From positions 2,880,001 to 2,944,000 of the forward strand of contig NZ_CP136910.1 in NCBI RefSeq assembly GCF_033100115.1: a DNA stretch of 64,000 nt, read 5' to 3'. Shown here in pieces: positions 27,080 through 36,703 of the stretch (the first letter of the stretch is position 1; every line of letters begins with the position of its first letter). The notes beneath the pieces are model-generated. The model saw nothing but the letters and a program-made list of their open reading frames with translations, ran no database searches and had not been told where the DNA came from. This stretch comes from Anaerocolumna sp. AGMB13020 (GTDB lineage Bacteria > Bacillota > Clostridia > Lachnospirales > Lachnospiraceae). The position numbers and the translations under genes were made by a program.

Positions 27080-27490
27080 TAAATAAATGAAATGCTCTGA
27101 TTTTTACCATTATATCACTATCTTGTAATTAATTATATTCTTTCTTCTTTCATTTGAAATCAAAAGGATTTCGAGGTAAACCCACAGTTATCCTATAACC
27201 TTGCGTTAGTCTGAAAACAATTATACCCCAAAATTATTCCTGCAGCTTTTATAAGCCGTGTATCAGGTGTCTGCTTCACTTATCATTCTTTATCCTATAT
27301 TTTTGTTCTCTAATTCAGAAACGGTGTATACCCTGACTTTTATCTCTGTAAAAAGTCTGCCGACAAGAAAAAATATAAAACAAAAGCAACAGAACACTGT
27401 TTATAAACATGTTTTCCGTTGCTTTTATCTTTCTGAGTTATGAGATTTAATCTGTACTTACATACACCTTGCTTTATCTGCTAATACTAA
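27080..27490. other. intergenic region, no gene
   Basis: 411 bases. It holds the terminator of the 70-residue gene at 27367-27426. The rest is A+T rich. No promoter for the decayed two-component genes was recognised. Confidence 0.55.
27367..27426 (-). terminator. terminator of the 70-residue gene
   Basis: AAAAGCAAC (27382-27390) pairs exactly with GTTGCTTTT (27418-27426); the loop contains GTTTATAAAC. T-rich sequence follows on the minus strand. Confidence 0.7.
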
Positions 27491-27703
27491 TTAAAATTCC
27501 TTCACACCTGTATCTCCCATTTCCAGAGGTCTATCCGTTTGAATGGGTTCCTTGTAGGGCGGATATTCTTCTCTTTCAGGTCGATTTTCAACCCTGTCAC
27601 CACCCGGCGTTGGAATAAAGGACGGGAATACATAAGGCATTTCCTTCTTATCCTCGTCATCGATTGGCTCTTTGGGTCCTTTAATTAAATTATACTCGCT
27701 CAT
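27491..27703 (-). CDS. small Pro/Glu-rich hypothetical protein
   Basis: 70 residues, highly charged and proline rich (ENRPEREEYPPYKEPIQ), no membrane helix and little predicted order. The ATG follows AGGAGAAGGAGA closely, so translation is likely. No family recognised. Confidence 0.6.
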   Translation of the reverse strand: MSEYNLIKGPKEPIDDEDKKEMPYVFPSFIPTPGGDRVENRPEREEYPPYKEPIQTDRPLEMGDTGVKEF

Positions 27704-27891
27704 TCTCCTTCTCCTTTGAATATATCCTGTGTTTCTAATGCTAGGATGACCTAATTAGAAGGTTTTTATGTAATTTTTCATCACTCAGTTGCTGTTACCG
27801 ATAAACATTCCCTGCTAATTTGCTTGAATATAACTGTCATGGCAAGTATAATTAAACGTAATTTAACTGTTTTATCAGGAAGGAGTATATC

Positions 27892-28161
27892 ATGTTTCGC
27901 TTATGGGCTAAAATATTTAAAGACAACAGAATGCTGTCAGACGTGGTTATAATAAATGAGGACCCTGCTTTAAACCGTACCAAAAAGGTTTTTGCCGCAG
28001 TGGATGAAATATGTTTGAAATTCGATTTGTCCAAGCCCTTATGGCTGGATAATACCATCGCTGACTTTAAGAAACACGATAAGGCAAGATTTTACCAGGA
28101 TAACTTTATCGATCATATTGATTTTGATTTCCTGGAAATTCATGTGATAGAAGAAGATTAA
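27892..28161 (+). CDS. hypothetical 89-residue protein
   Basis: Starts MFRLWAKIFKDNRMLSDVVI, with AGGAAGGAG before the ATG. Mixed alpha/beta composition, acidic C-terminus (LEIHVIEED), single tryptophan-containing motif KPLWLDNTIADFKKHDKARF. No named domain, but the strong site and codon use support a real gene. Confidence 0.65.
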   Translation: MFRLWAKIFKDNRMLSDVVIINEDPALNRTKKVFAAVDEICLKFDLSKPLWLDNTIADFKKHDKARFYQDNFIDHIDFDFLEIHVIEED

Positions 28162-28440
28162 CTTTACCTGTTGGATTATAAGATTTACTAAGAGGTACTT
28201 ACCTGAATATTCATGGATATATATTTCTGGGGTACCCGTTACATAATAAGAATGGAGTACTGGAAGTCATTATTCTATGAAGTATTCAACTTTTTTATGG
28301 CAACATCCGGTTATATCCAGTCTTTGAACTGAATAAATTGATAACAATTATTCTTGAAAGGATGCCTCAATTTACTGCATGCAACCTGCATTATATGTGG
28401 CAGTACCACAGTCTGACCTGAGGTATGCATTGGGTTTAAA

Positions 28441-29244
28441 ATGAAGAAAAAGAAAACAATCGAAATATTTCGTTCCGGAAATAAGCTGTTTTTAAGCTGT
28501 TCGCTGCTTATAATACTACTTATTATGTCTATGGACATCCATTCCTCTTCCGCCGCCTCGGAAAGCTCAGAAGCCGCTGCTGAGGGCCTGCTGACCAAAA
28601 GCTCTCTAAATGCCTTACCGGCAGGAACAGTAATTAATACTTCACAGGTGAAAGGTGGTATTAATACCGGCTTTTACTCAAGTCAGATCAATAAGGCAGT
28701 AAAGAAACGTATTACCGGGAATTCCTATAAAGAAGATAAAGAGATTCCCTTGTCAGATCTGAGATATATCAGGGTTTTGTATTATGGCTTTGATAAGAAG
28801 ACACATATTGGAGAGCTTATTGTAAATAAGTCTGTTTCAAAGGATATACTGGTAATTTTTAAGGAGCTTTACAAAGCCAATTATCCCATTGAAAAAATGG
28901 TATTAATTGATGAATATGATGCAGAGGATGAAGCTTCCATGGAAGATAACAATACCTCTGCCTTTAATTACCGTACCATTGCCGGCTCAAAGACGCTTTC
29001 CAAACATGCTATGGGTCTTGCAGTGGATATTAATCCGCTATACAATCCCTGTGTTGAGAAAATAAACGGCAAGACTGTAGTAGCACCAGCCTCTGGAAAG
29101 AAATATACAGACAGAAGCCTTACCAATAAATATTATATCAAGAAAAATGATATCTGCTACAAAGCCTTTACCAAAAGGGGCTTTACCTGGGGTGGTTCCT
29201 GGAATTCCTTAAAGGATTATCAGCATTTTCAGAAAAGTAAATAA
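28441..29244 (+). CDS. M15 family peptidoglycan peptidase (M15C/VanY-like)
   Basis: 267 residues. A signal anchor at about 17-34 is followed by a Ser/Ala linker and a zinc peptidase domain. Zinc ligands are in SKHAMGLAVDINP (His and Asp six residues apart) and the last His in KDYQHFQ, with the WGGSW segment before it; Asp replaces the Glu of VanY proper, as in CwlK-type L-alanyl-D-glutamate peptidases. It acts outside the membrane on cell-wall stem peptides. No VanS/VanR genes nearby. The ribosome site is weak (TTGGG). Confidence 0.82.
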   Translation: MKKKKTIEIFRSGNKLFLSCSLLIILLIMSMDIHSSSAASESSEAAAEGLLTKSSLNALPAGTVINTSQVKGGINTGFYSSQINKAVKKRITGNSYKEDKEIPLSDLRYIRVLYYGFDKKTHIGELIVNKSVSKDILVIFKELYKANYPIEKMVLIDEYDAEDEASMEDNNTSAFNYRTIAGSKTLSKHAMGLAVDINPLYNPCVEKINGKTVVAPASGKKYTDRSLTNKYYIKKNDICYKAFTKRGFTWGGSWNSLKDYQHFQKSK

Positions 29245-29247
29245 ATT

Positions 29248-29319
29248 AAAGGCTCTGGATTAAAGTTGTCAGATGGTATTTGATGAATCTCTCCACAACT
29301 TTTACACAGAGCCTTTTTT
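29248..29319. terminator. two-stem bidirectional terminator
   Basis: AAAGGCTCTG (29248-29257) pairs with CAGAGCCTTT (29307-29316), and an inner AAAGTTGT pairs with ACAACTTT. Six T follow on the plus strand. Separates the M15 peptidase from convergent pgi. Confidence 0.85.
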
Positions 29320-29338
29320 GCTTATATTATACTATGAC

Positions 29339-30688
29339 TTACAATCTCTTTAATAATTCTTCACGCTGTTTTTCAAAGCCGGGTTTTCCAAGAAGTGCGA
29401 ACATGTTCGCCTTATAGCTTTCAACGCCGGGTTGATCAAAAGGATTTACTCCTAAGAGATATCCGCTGATTCCGCAAGCAAACTCGAAGAAGTAGAACAG
29501 CTCTCCAAGGGATTTCTCGCTCTGGTCAGGAAGATTTACGATCAGATTGGGTACATCTCCATCCGTATGTGCTAAAAGTGTTCCTTTCATAGCACTTTTG
29601 TTGATAAAATCTACGCTCTTGCCGGCAAGGTAGTTAAGTCCGTCCAAGTCTACCTCTTCTTCCTCCAGGTAAATTTCACGGGTTGGTGTCTCCAGGTTAA
29701 TAACAGTCTCAAACATTGTTCTCTGCCCGTCCTGGATAAACTGACCCATTGAATGAAGATCTGTTGTTAAGTCTACGGAAGCCGGGAAGATACCCTTCTG
29801 GTCTTTTCCTTCGCTCTCACCAAATAACTGTTTCCACCATTCGGATACAAAGTGAAGGGCAGGCTCGTAGTTTGCAAGAATTTCAATGCTCTTGCCTTTT
29901 CTTAATAAAATATTTCTGACAGCAGCATACAATAAGGCATCATTAGAAGCAAAAGCCTCCTTTAAGCATCTCTCTCTCATGGCTGCCGCACCTTCCATAA
30001 GACCTGTAATGTCAGCACCGCTTACTGCTATAGGCAATAAACCAACCGCTGTAAGTACAGAGAAACGACCACCCACATCATCGGGCACTACAAAGCTTTC
30101 ATAACCTTCTTCCGTTGCCAGATTCTTAAGAGCACCCTTTGCTTTATCTGTTGTGGCATAGATACGTTTCGCAGCTTCTGCTTTTCCGTATTTCTCAATC
30201 AGCAGCTTCTTAAATACGCGGAAAGCAATGGCAGGCTCTGTGGTTGTACCGGACTTGCTGATGATATTAATAGAGAAGTCTCTGTTACCGATTACATCAA
30301 TGAGACTGCTGATGTAGGTACTGCTGATATTGTTTCCTACATAATAAATTTCAGGTGTTTTTCTTACTTCTTTGGAAACAGAATTATAAAAGCTGTGTCT
30401 TAAGAATTCAATTGCTGCACGTGCTCCCAAGTAGGAACCGCCGATACCGATAACTAAAAGTACTTCTGTATCTCCCTGAATCTTCTCTGCCGCTTTTTTG
30501 ATGCGTGCAAACTCTTCTTTGTCATAGTTTACGGGCAAGTCAATCCAGCCTAAGAAATCATTTCCGGCTCCGGTCTTGTTTAACAGTAATTCTTTGGCAC
30601 CTTCTACTGATTTTTCAATCATTTCTATTTCCGTATCAGCAAGAAAGCTTTTTGCTGCCGAATAATCGAATGTAACTTTTGCGCTCAT
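29339..30688 (-). CDS. pgi: glucose-6-phosphate isomerase
   Basis: 449 residues, the usual length of the short bacterial form. Conserved motifs: [31 protein letters not shown], and the active-site segment [18 protein letters not shown]. Converts glucose 6-phosphate to fructose 6-phosphate in glycolysis. AAGGAG precedes the ATG, and a promoter lies 55 bases upstream. Confidence 0.97.
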   Translation of the reverse strand: MSAKVTFDYSAAKSFLADTEIEMIEKSVEGAKELLLNKTGAGNDFLGWIDLPVNYDKEEFARIKKAAEKIQGDTEVLLVIGIGGSYLGARAAIEFLRHSFYNSVSKEVRKTPEIYYVGNNISSTYISSLIDVIGNRDFSINIISKSGTTTEPAIAFRVFKKLLIEKYGKAEAAKRIYATTDKAKGALKNLATEEGYESFVVPDDVGGRFSVLTAVGLLPIAVSGADITGLMEGAAAMRERCLKEAFASNDALLYAAVRNILLRKGKSIEILANYEPALHFVSEWWKQLFGESEGKDQKGIFPASVDLTTDLHSMGQFIQDGQRTMFETVINLETPTREIYLEEEEVDLDGLNYLAGKSVDFINKSAMKGTLLAHTDGDVPNLIVNLPDQSEKSLGELFYFFEFACGISGYLLGVNPFDQPGVESYKANMFALLGKPGFEKQREELLKRL

Positions 30689-30742
30689 GTTCTACACTCC
30701 TTTGTCTTGTTAATCTTACTATTAACCATTTCATTCGTTTTT

Positions 30743-30771
30743 ATTTTATCAGAGTGAAGCAGGTTATTCAA
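30743..30771 (-). promoter_or_regulatory. sigma-A type promoter of pgi
   Basis: TTGAAT (30766-30771) and TAAAAT (30743-30748) on the minus strand, 17 bases apart. Confidence 0.65.
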
Positions 30772-30795
30772 TACAGTTTTTAATACCAACGAGAC

Positions 30796-30824
30796 AAAAA
30801 AAGCAGAGCATTACTGCCCTGCTT
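30796..30824 (-). terminator. probable terminator of the 501-residue gene
   Basis: AAGCAG (30801-30806) pairs with CTGCTT (30819-30824), followed on the minus strand by seven T. The stem is short, and it lies about 150 bases after the stop. Confidence 0.45.
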
Positions 30825-30971
30825 GTGCTATTTTTATAGAAATATATTCTGAAATATGTTAATTCGTATAAACTTGTGCTTATTGCCTATAACTTCTTCT
30901 ATTTAAGATACGCCTCCAGCATCCATACATACTCTTCGTATTTTGCCAGTATGGCCAACCAGCTGCTCCTC

Positions 30972-32477
30972 TTAAGCAAACAGATCCTTTAGAATTTCAG
31001 CTATAATCTTTTCTTCTTCTTCCGAAGTCGGCTTTACAGCCGTAACATCACGTTTATAGCTTTTGCCGGTTTCCAGAGCTGCCGCGGTCTTATCATCAAT
31101 AAAGGCTTCTTTCTTACCTTTCTCAAAGCCTGTCTGAGCAGCGTTAATTTCTGCCTTTCTAGGCTGTGCTTCTTTGATGTTTGCTGCTTTTACCCCTCTC
31201 GTGCTAATATCTGTTACGGTTGCTTCTTTTACTGCTGCTTTATCAACAGACACCATTTTCTTTTCGGATACTTCCTTTGCATCTGCCGTTGTATTTGTGA
31301 TAACCTTTGCTGCGTTTTCCTCCTGGAGCATTTTCACTGTGTCAGGCTCATTTGCTTCCATCGCTGCTTCTTGCGCTATAACCTCAGTTACAGCAGCTTT
31401 GCTCTCTATGGTACTTGCCTTTGCAGTATCCTCTTTTTCAGAATTTGTCTGATTCCCCTCAAAACCTCTTCTGCCTTGTACTTCACGTAGAAGTGTTTCC
31501 TTTTTCGTCTGGGCCACTGTCTGGTTCTTCGGTCTCTTCCTTGTCTGCTTTTCAAGTTTCAACGCCTTCTTTATTTCTATCTGATGAAGCTTATCCTCTT
31601 TCAATCGCTGCTTTTCTTCCAGGGCCTGTGTTTTGAGCAGTTCTTTTGCAGCAAGTCTTTCCGCCTTTAATTTTTCTGCATTCTGTTTCTTTTCTAACCG
31701 GAGGCTTATCTTATTTGATTTAAGGTTATTTTTCTGCTTCAGCTTGTCCGCCTTTATAAGCTCTTTATTTCTTTTTCTATTCTCGATTTCCTGCTTCTTC
31801 CTGGCTTTTGCACCAAGCTTCTCCAATCGTTTGGCTTCTCTGCTTTTGCTTTTTTTCTTCTGCTTGTTAACAAAAGCCTTTGGCTCACTGGCAGTCGCCA
31901 GATAGGAATCCGGTTGATATACCTTTTTATACTGCTCCATCAGCTCCGGCTGATTCTCTTCCTGTACCAGTCTGGCTTTTAGAGAATTCTCCAGGTAATC
32001 CTTCATGTTCAGCCTGATCATTTCCTTTTTTCCACCAGGATTAATCAAACCTTCCAAAAATATCAACAAACCGCAGGATAGAATACCCACAGAGAATGTG
32101 CTTAATATTTGATTTTTTCCACATTCGTAAATTAGCCCTAAAATAGTGCTGATAGCGCCTGTTAACAAGGTTAGAACCAGAACTTGTCCACATAAGGTTT
32201 CCCAGGTTGATAAAAAAATTCCACAGAATTTATAGTGAAAAAAGTGTTTATCCACAAAGATATCCACATTATTCACACCCAGCTTTAATTTGTAGTACGC
32301 TTCGAATTTCTTTTTCATATTCTGAGCCAGCTTACACTTTGAGGTACCCATAGATTCAGAAGCCCTCAAAAGCTTTGAATACAGTATCTGCACCACCAGC
32401 TTCATCAGCATTCCCAGTCCTGCCAATGCCAGCAGTATGTAAATAAATACATGGTTATCAAATAAAGTCCGAATCAC
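30972..32477 (-). CDS. membrane protein with long Lys/Glu coiled coil, unknown
   Basis: 501 residues from a GTG start after GGCGGGGA. Three membrane helices lie at about 10-32, 90-115 and 125-148. The C-terminal two thirds are cytoplasmic, with a basic coiled coil (about 205-330; repeated EAKRLEKLGAKARKKQ type heptads) and an acidic Ala/Glu/Val-rich tail. No domain recognised. The composition suggests a scaffold or a nucleic-acid-contacting tail, which is only a guess. Confidence 0.65.
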   Translation of the reverse strand: MIRTLFDNHVFIYILLALAGLGMLMKLVVQILYSKLLRASESMGTSKCKLAQNMKKKFEAYYKLKLGVNNVDIFVDKHFFHYKFCGIFLSTWETLCGQVLVLTLLTGAISTILGLIYECGKNQILSTFSVGILSCGLLIFLEGLINPGGKKEMIRLNMKDYLENSLKARLVQEENQPELMEQYKKVYQPDSYLATASEPKAFVNKQKKKSKSREAKRLEKLGAKARKKQEIENRKRNKELIKADKLKQKNNLKSNKISLRLEKKQNAEKLKAERLAAKELLKTQALEEKQRLKEDKLHQIEIKKALKLEKQTRKRPKNQTVAQTKKETLLREVQGRRGFEGNQTNSEKEDTAKASTIESKAAVTEVIAQEAAMEANEPDTVKMLQEENAAKVITNTTADAKEVSEKKMVSVDKAAVKEATVTDISTRGVKAANIKEAQPRKAEINAAQTGFEKGKKEAFIDDKTAAALETGKSYKRDVTAVKPTSEEEEKIIAEILKDLFA

Positions 32478-32693
32478 AAAATTCCCCGCCTTTCCATTTA
32501 TTAACAGTTATTATAACGAATAATTACTGCTTTGAAAAGGCGGGGACTCTTACTTTTCATTGACAGGGAAAGCCCTGCTTTGGTAAAAAGCATAAAATTT
32601 CCCGAAAAATTTTACCGTTTCCCTTGGTATTTTATTCCCTATAGAAATAATATGTCGTCCTTTGTATATCAAAAAATCGGACAAGCTATTGTT

Positions 32694-33392
32694 CTACAGT
32701 TCCTTTAAGAATGCTTTTACTAATTTAACCGTATGTTCAATGGCCTTTTCTTCAAAAGCACCGTAATCCATATGCGCACTGTCATCAGCCTTGTCGGATA
32801 TAGCCCTGATAATCAGAAAAGGAGTATTATTTAAATAAGCTGCCTGTGCAATGGCTCCCCCTTCCATTTCTGTACATAAGCCCTGGAACTGCTCCGATAA
32901 CCAGTCTTTTTTCTCTCTTCCACTGATGAACTGATCTCCGCTAACCACTCTTCCTTTAAATACACCAATATCAGGATTTACTTCCTTACATACCTTCACC
33001 GCCAGTGAGGTGATGCTTTCATCTGCTTTGAATACAGAGGTCTCCATCCTTGGTATCACACCGTAACCATAACCAAAACCTGTGGCATCCATATCATGCT
33101 GAAGGGCATCTTCTGATATAACCAGATCGCCAATATTGATCTCGGCCTTTAAAGAACCTGCAACTCCGGTGTTTATCACAAGATCGATACAGTAATCGTC
33201 TATCAGTATTTGCGTACATACTGCCGCATTAACTTTACCGATACCGGAACGTACCACCACACAAGCCTTTCCCTCCAGCGTCCCTTCGAGGAATTCCATA
33301 CCGGCTTTTTTTACAATTTTAACATCTGCCATACAGTCTTTCAGCTGATTTACTTCCTCTTCCATTGCTCCGATAATGCCTATTTTATTCAT
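32694..33392 (-). CDS. mtnN: 5'-methylthioadenosine/S-adenosylhomocysteine nucleosidase
   Basis: 232 residues from ATG 33392, preceded by GAGGGGAG; the longer open frame (to 33566) runs into the 45-bp array and is not coding. Motifs: IGIIGAMEEEVNQLKD, VVVRSGIGKVNAAVC, INTGVAGSL, GDQFISGREK, CTEMEGGAIAQAA and RAISDKADDSA with the catalytic Asp. Cleaves adenine from MTA and SAH in methyl cycle recycling. Own promoter. Confidence 0.96.
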   Translation of the reverse strand: MNKIGIIGAMEEEVNQLKDCMADVKIVKKAGMEFLEGTLEGKACVVVRSGIGKVNAAVCTQILIDDYCIDLVINTGVAGSLKAEINIGDLVISEDALQHDMDATGFGYGYGVIPRMETSVFKADESITSLAVKVCKEVNPDIGVFKGRVVSGDQFISGREKKDWLSEQFQGLCTEMEGGAIAQAAYLNNTPFLIIRAISDKADDSAHMDYGAFEEKAIEHTVKLVKAFLKEL

Positions 33393-33470
33393 TTTCGCTC
33401 CCCTCTGTGTCTTTTGCACACAACTGTTTTTTGTAGTTCTCAGGCCATTCATAATTTCATAATTAGAAAT

Positions 33471-33499
33471 ATTATATACGACATTGTACTTTCCTGCAA
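33471..33499 (-). promoter_or_regulatory. sigma-A type promoter of mtnN
   Basis: TTGCAG (33494-33499) and TATAAT (33471-33476) on the minus strand, 17 bases apart; leader of about 70 bases. Confidence 0.75.
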
Positions 33500-33524
33500 G
33501 TGCAGGGCAGTAAGAACACGCTGA

Positions 33525-33791
33525 CAAGGTCGGAATGAACACGCTACTAGGATGTATGAACAACAACTGTAAGGTCCAGAATGAACACGCAACTAAGACG
33601 TATGAACAACAACTGCAAGGTCAGAATGAACATGCTACTAGGACGTAGGAACAACAACTGCAAGGTCAGAATGAACATGCTACTAGGACGTAGGAACAAC
33701 AACTGCAAGGTCAGAATGAACATGCTACTAGGACGTATGAACAACAACTGCAAGGTCAGAATAAACATGTTGCAAGGTCAAAAGGAACACT
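33525..33791. repeat. 45-bp tandem array, five full copies plus partial copies
   Basis: Copies begin at 33525, 33570, 33616, 33661 and 33706, with truncated copies at 33751 and 33773. The unit begins CAAGGTCAGAATGAACATGC and ends GAACAACAACTG. Copies three to five are nearly identical, the outer ones diverged, and the second has one inserted base. 45 is a multiple of three, so several frames stay open by chance; no ribosome site precedes them. Confidence 0.95.
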
Positions 33792-33815
33792 TGCTTTCGG
33801 TAGCGTAATTATACC

Positions 33816-33843
33816 TTGCACTGCTCACAAAAGATGCTATAAT
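33816..33843 (+). promoter_or_regulatory. sigma-A type promoter of the TSCPD-murG pair
   Basis: TTGCAC (33816-33821) and TATAAT (33838-33843), spacer 16 bases; leader of about 50 bases. Confidence 0.75.
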
Positions 33844-33901
33844 AAATAAGTACCTTATAAAATGAATGTATGAAATATTATTAGAAAGGACTAAATTACA
33901 T

Positions 33902-34141
33902 ATGATATATAAAACCAATGGCGTATGCAGCAGCGAAATTGAATTCGAAATAGAAGACGATATTATCAAACAGGTTAGCTTTAAAGGAGGCTGTGCAGGA
34001 AATGCCTCCGGTCTGTCCAAACTGCTTGCCGGTATGAAAGTTGAGGATGTTATTGAACGATTGGAAGGTACCACCTGCGGACGTAAGGCTACTTCATGTC
34101 CCGATCAGCTTTCCAAAGCATTAAAAGAATGGAGGAAATGA
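33902..34141 (+). CDS. TSCPD domain protein (TIGR03905 type)
   Basis: 79 residues from ATG 33902; an upstream in-frame start at 33866 lacks a site. Cys residues fall in [34 protein letters not shown]. The last motif gives the domain its name, and the same domain is found at the end of some ribonucleotide reductases, probably binding a metal. Overlapping context: the murG-like gene starts two bases after the stop, with its ribosome site inside this gene. Confidence 0.85.
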   Translation: MIYKTNGVCSSEIEFEIEDDIIKQVSFKGGCAGNASGLSKLLAGMKVEDVIERLEGTTCGRKATSCPDQLSKALKEWRK

Positions 34142-34143
34142 GA

Positions 34144-35208
34144 ATGAAACGAATTGTCTTAACCGGCGGCGGTACGGCAGGGCATGTAACTCCCAATATT
34201 GCTCTGATGCCTGCCCTAAAGGAAGCAGGTTACGATATTCATTATATCGGCTCTCACAAAGGTATCGAACGCTCCCTGATAGAAGAACTAAAGATTCCCT
34301 ATTATGCTATTTCCTCCGGTAAGTTAAGACGTTATTTCGATCCCAAGAATTTCAGTGATCCTTTTAAGGTAATGAAAGGATTTTTTGAAGCAGTCAGCCT
34401 TATGAAGAGGTTAAAGCCTGATGTGGTTTTTTCGAAAGGCGGTTTTGTTTCAGTCCCTGTGGTATTTGCGGCGAAAAGGCGGGGTATTCCGGTGATTATC
34501 CATGAATCCGACATCACTCCCGGCTTAGCCAATAAACTCAGCATATCCTCTGCCAGTAAGATATGTGCCAATTTTCCGGAGACGGTGAAATACCTCCCGG
34601 AGGGAAAAGCTGTACTTACTGGAACCCCAATCCGTCAGGAACTCTTTGCCGGTAATAAGCTTTTAGGTGTTGATTTCTGTGGTTTTACCTCAGATAAGCC
34701 GATCCTTTTGGTAGTGGGGGGAAGTACCGGATCAGCCGCAGTAAATGAAGCAGTCCGCAAGGCTCTTCCTGAACTTTTAAAGAACTTTCAGGTAATTCAT
34801 CTATGTGGTAAGGATAAGGTTGATTATAGTTTTAAAGGTACGAAGGGATATGTTCAGTATGAATATATCAAGAAGGAATTGAGTGACCTATTGGCTGCAG
34901 CGGATGTTGTAATTTCAAGAGCAGGTGCCAATGCAATCTGTGAACTCCTGGCCCTTCGAAAACCCAACCTTTTAATTCCCTTATCTGCTGCTTCCAGCAG
35001 AGGTGACCAGATATTAAATGCTGAATCTTTTAAGAGGCAAGGTTTCAGCTATGTAATAAAAGAAGAAGAGGTATCTACCGAAGCTCTGTTAAAAGGTATC
35101 CAGGAAGTTTACGAAAAACGATCTGACTATGTAAAAGCAATGAGTTCCAGTAAATTAAACAATTCCATTGATGCAATCGTTAAATTGATCAAGGAACTGA
35201 CAAAATAA
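34144..35208 (+). CDS. murG: MurG-type N-acetylglucosaminyltransferase
   Basis: 354 residues from ATG 34144, eight bases after GGAGG. GT28 hallmarks: [14 protein letters not shown] at the start, [42 protein letters not shown], and the donor site [17 protein letters not shown]. MurG adds GlcNAc to lipid I to make lipid II at the inner membrane face. It is not next to other mur or fts genes, so it may be a second copy or a MurG-like paralogue. Confidence 0.88.
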   Translation: MKRIVLTGGGTAGHVTPNIALMPALKEAGYDIHYIGSHKGIERSLIEELKIPYYAISSGKLRRYFDPKNFSDPFKVMKGFFEAVSLMKRLKPDVVFSKGGFVSVPVVFAAKRRGIPVIIHESDITPGLANKLSISSASKICANFPETVKYLPEGKAVLTGTPIRQELFAGNKLLGVDFCGFTSDKPILLVVGGSTGSAAVNEAVRKALPELLKNFQVIHLCGKDKVDYSFKGTKGYVQYEYIKKELSDLLAAADVVISRAGANAICELLALRKPNLLIPLSAASSRGDQILNAESFKRQGFSYVIKEEEVSTEALLKGIQEVYEKRSDYVKAMSSSKLNNSIDAIVKLIKELTK

Positions 35209-35237
35209 AAGGCCGTCGACGGCCTTTTATTTTTTTT
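35205..35237 (+). terminator. terminator of murG
   Basis: A perfect 26-base palindrome (35205-35230, centre GTCGAC) overlaps the murG stop codon and is followed by a long T run. Confidence 0.92.
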
Positions 35238-35309
35238 CTTATTTTCTTTCAATAACTCTGTTTTTATAAATTTCCATATTTTGTATATTCTTATCCTTTT
35301 ATCTGTTTT

Positions 35310-35729
35310 TCAGACATGTAATTTATGGGTAATGCTGTCAGCCAGTTTCTGCATTTCTCCTTCTTCATAGCTCTTGGTATCCCAGTGGATGTTAACGGTA
35401 TCATTTTCATATCTGGGGATGATATGCATATGGAAATGGAACACTGTCTGTCCTGCTGCCCTGCCATTGTTCTGCAGGATATTAACACCGTCACAGCCAA
35501 GCTCTTCTTTTAAAACACCTGCTATCTTCTTGGCAACCACAAAGACATGGGAAGCTTCTTCTTCGGTTAATTCAAATATATCACTGCAGTGATTTTTAGG
35601 AATTATAACCGTATGTCCTTTTGCTGAGGGTGCTATATCCAGTATAGCCTTTACGAAATCATCCTCATATATAGTGGCTGAAGGGATTTCGTGCCCAATA
35701 ATACTACAAAATACACAATTATTAATCAT
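35310..35729 (-). CDS. HIT family nucleotide hydrolase/transferase
   Basis: 139 residues. The histidine triad is HFHMHIIP at about 97-104, and CVFCSIIGHEIPSATIYEDD at the start matches the HinT/Hit group. These enzymes hydrolyse AMP-linked amino groups or dinucleoside polyphosphates. Zinc-type Cys pair near the N-terminus (NCVFC). AAAGGAGAG precedes the ATG. Single gene. Confidence 0.93.
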   Translation of the reverse strand: MINNCVFCSIIGHEIPSATIYEDDFVKAILDIAPSAKGHTVIIPKNHCSDIFELTEEEASHVFVVAKKIAGVLKEELGCDGVNILQNNGRAAGQTVFHFHMHIIPRYENDTVNIHWDTKSYEEGEMQKLADSITHKLHV

Positions 35730-35892
35730 ATTTCTCTCTCCTTTTCTTTTCTACCTACAACTGTAGACTTTATTTGGTAAATAGTGATTATTTTATAGCA
35801 TTTTTCAATGTATTAACTGTCGTTTTCTGTAAATTAGATTTTATTGTAAAAAATAACATATTCTGATAAGATAATCTCAGGAGGTGGACAAT

Positions 35893-36633
35893 ATGTTATT
35901 TTCCAACGAAGAGCAACATAAATTAAAGGATTTAATGCGTTCCAATGATGATTTTGCTTACTTTATGACAAAAAGCCTTGACGGATGTAAAAACCTCTCC
36001 TCACAGATATGCCATGAATTACGTAACCCGCTGACCCTGATAAAGAGTACCTCCCAGCTGATTGAAAGCAGTAACCCGGAAGTACACAATATCAAATACT
36101 GGGAACAGCTTAAAGAGGATATTCATGAATTAGAACTGCTGCTTGAGGAATTTAGTACATATAATCACAGCGAGTCTGTGAACAGGCAAAGCCAGAATAT
36201 CCTGCTGTTGTTAAAATCCATATTAGAAGGTTTTCAACCTGCAGCCAGCCAGAAAGACGTGGATTTATCACTAATCATTGATGACAAAGATATCCCCTGC
36301 TATACCTTGTATTCTTTCGACCGCATCAAGATTAAGCAGGTAGTTACAAATATTTTGAAAAATGCTTTAGAGGCTACGGATAAAGGCGATCACATCCAGA
36401 TTGTCTGTAGTACAGAAGACTCATCCAACCTTCTGATTACAATTAAAAATGACGGTAGCCCAATACCCGGGGATATCCTTCCCACTATCTTTACTCCTTT
36501 TGTAACATATAAAGCAAATGGTTCCGGATTAGGCCTGGCAATCTCATCCAATATTATCATGGCTCATGGCGGAACTCTTTCAGCAACTTCTACGGAAGAA
36601 GAAACATCTTTTTACATCAGACTCCCATTGTAA
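35893..36633 (+). CDS. orphan cytoplasmic histidine kinase
   Basis: 246 residues from ATG 35893, eight bases after AGGAGG; the GTG at 35884 overlaps that site. H box SSQICHELRNPLTLIKS near residue 42, N box ILKNALEATDKG, G box GSGLGLAISSNIIMAHGG. No membrane helix and only about 30 residues before the H box, so the input is not visible. The NPLTLIK and KNALEA forms resemble NtrB and sporulation phosphorelay kinases. No response regulator adjoins it. Confidence 0.88.
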   Translation: MLFSNEEQHKLKDLMRSNDDFAYFMTKSLDGCKNLSSQICHELRNPLTLIKSTSQLIESSNPEVHNIKYWEQLKEDIHELELLLEEFSTYNHSESVNRQSQNILLLLKSILEGFQPAASQKDVDLSLIIDDKDIPCYTLYSFDRIKIKQVVTNILKNALEATDKGDHIQIVCSTEDSSNLLITIKNDGSPIPGDILPTIFTPFVTYKANGSGLGLAISSNIIMAHGGTLSATSTEEETSFYIRLPL

Positions 36634-36664
36634 AGAATTATTACCTACCAAAACTTTTGCTTTA

Positions 36665-36700
36665 CTTCAAAGGATTACCTGCCCCGGTAATCCTTTGAAG
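36665..36700. terminator. perfect 15-bp hairpin between convergent genes
   Basis: CTTCAAAGGATTACC (36665-36679) and its exact complement (36686-36700) with six loop bases. Ends both the kinase and the flavodoxin-SCP2 gene. Confidence 0.75.
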
Positions 36701-36703
36701 CAT

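Larger units (their letters stand above)
33393..33901. other. divergent promoter region with a tandem array
   Basis: 509 bases between mtnN (minus) and the TSCPD gene (plus). Two good promoters point outward and the 45-bp array fills the space between them. Confidence 0.8.

Noticed and set aside
33393..33566. 58-residue N-terminal extension of the MTA/SAH nucleosidase
   Set aside because: The extension runs through the promoter and into the array. ATG 33392 has a strong ribosome site and matches the family N-terminus.
33525..33791. CRISPR array
   Set aside because: Units are contiguous with no unique spacers, and no cas gene is in the window.
33547..33808. Short repeat proteins on both strands across the 45-bp array
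   Set aside because: 45 is a multiple of three, so frames stay open by chance. The array lies between two outward promoters and neither strand has a start signal.
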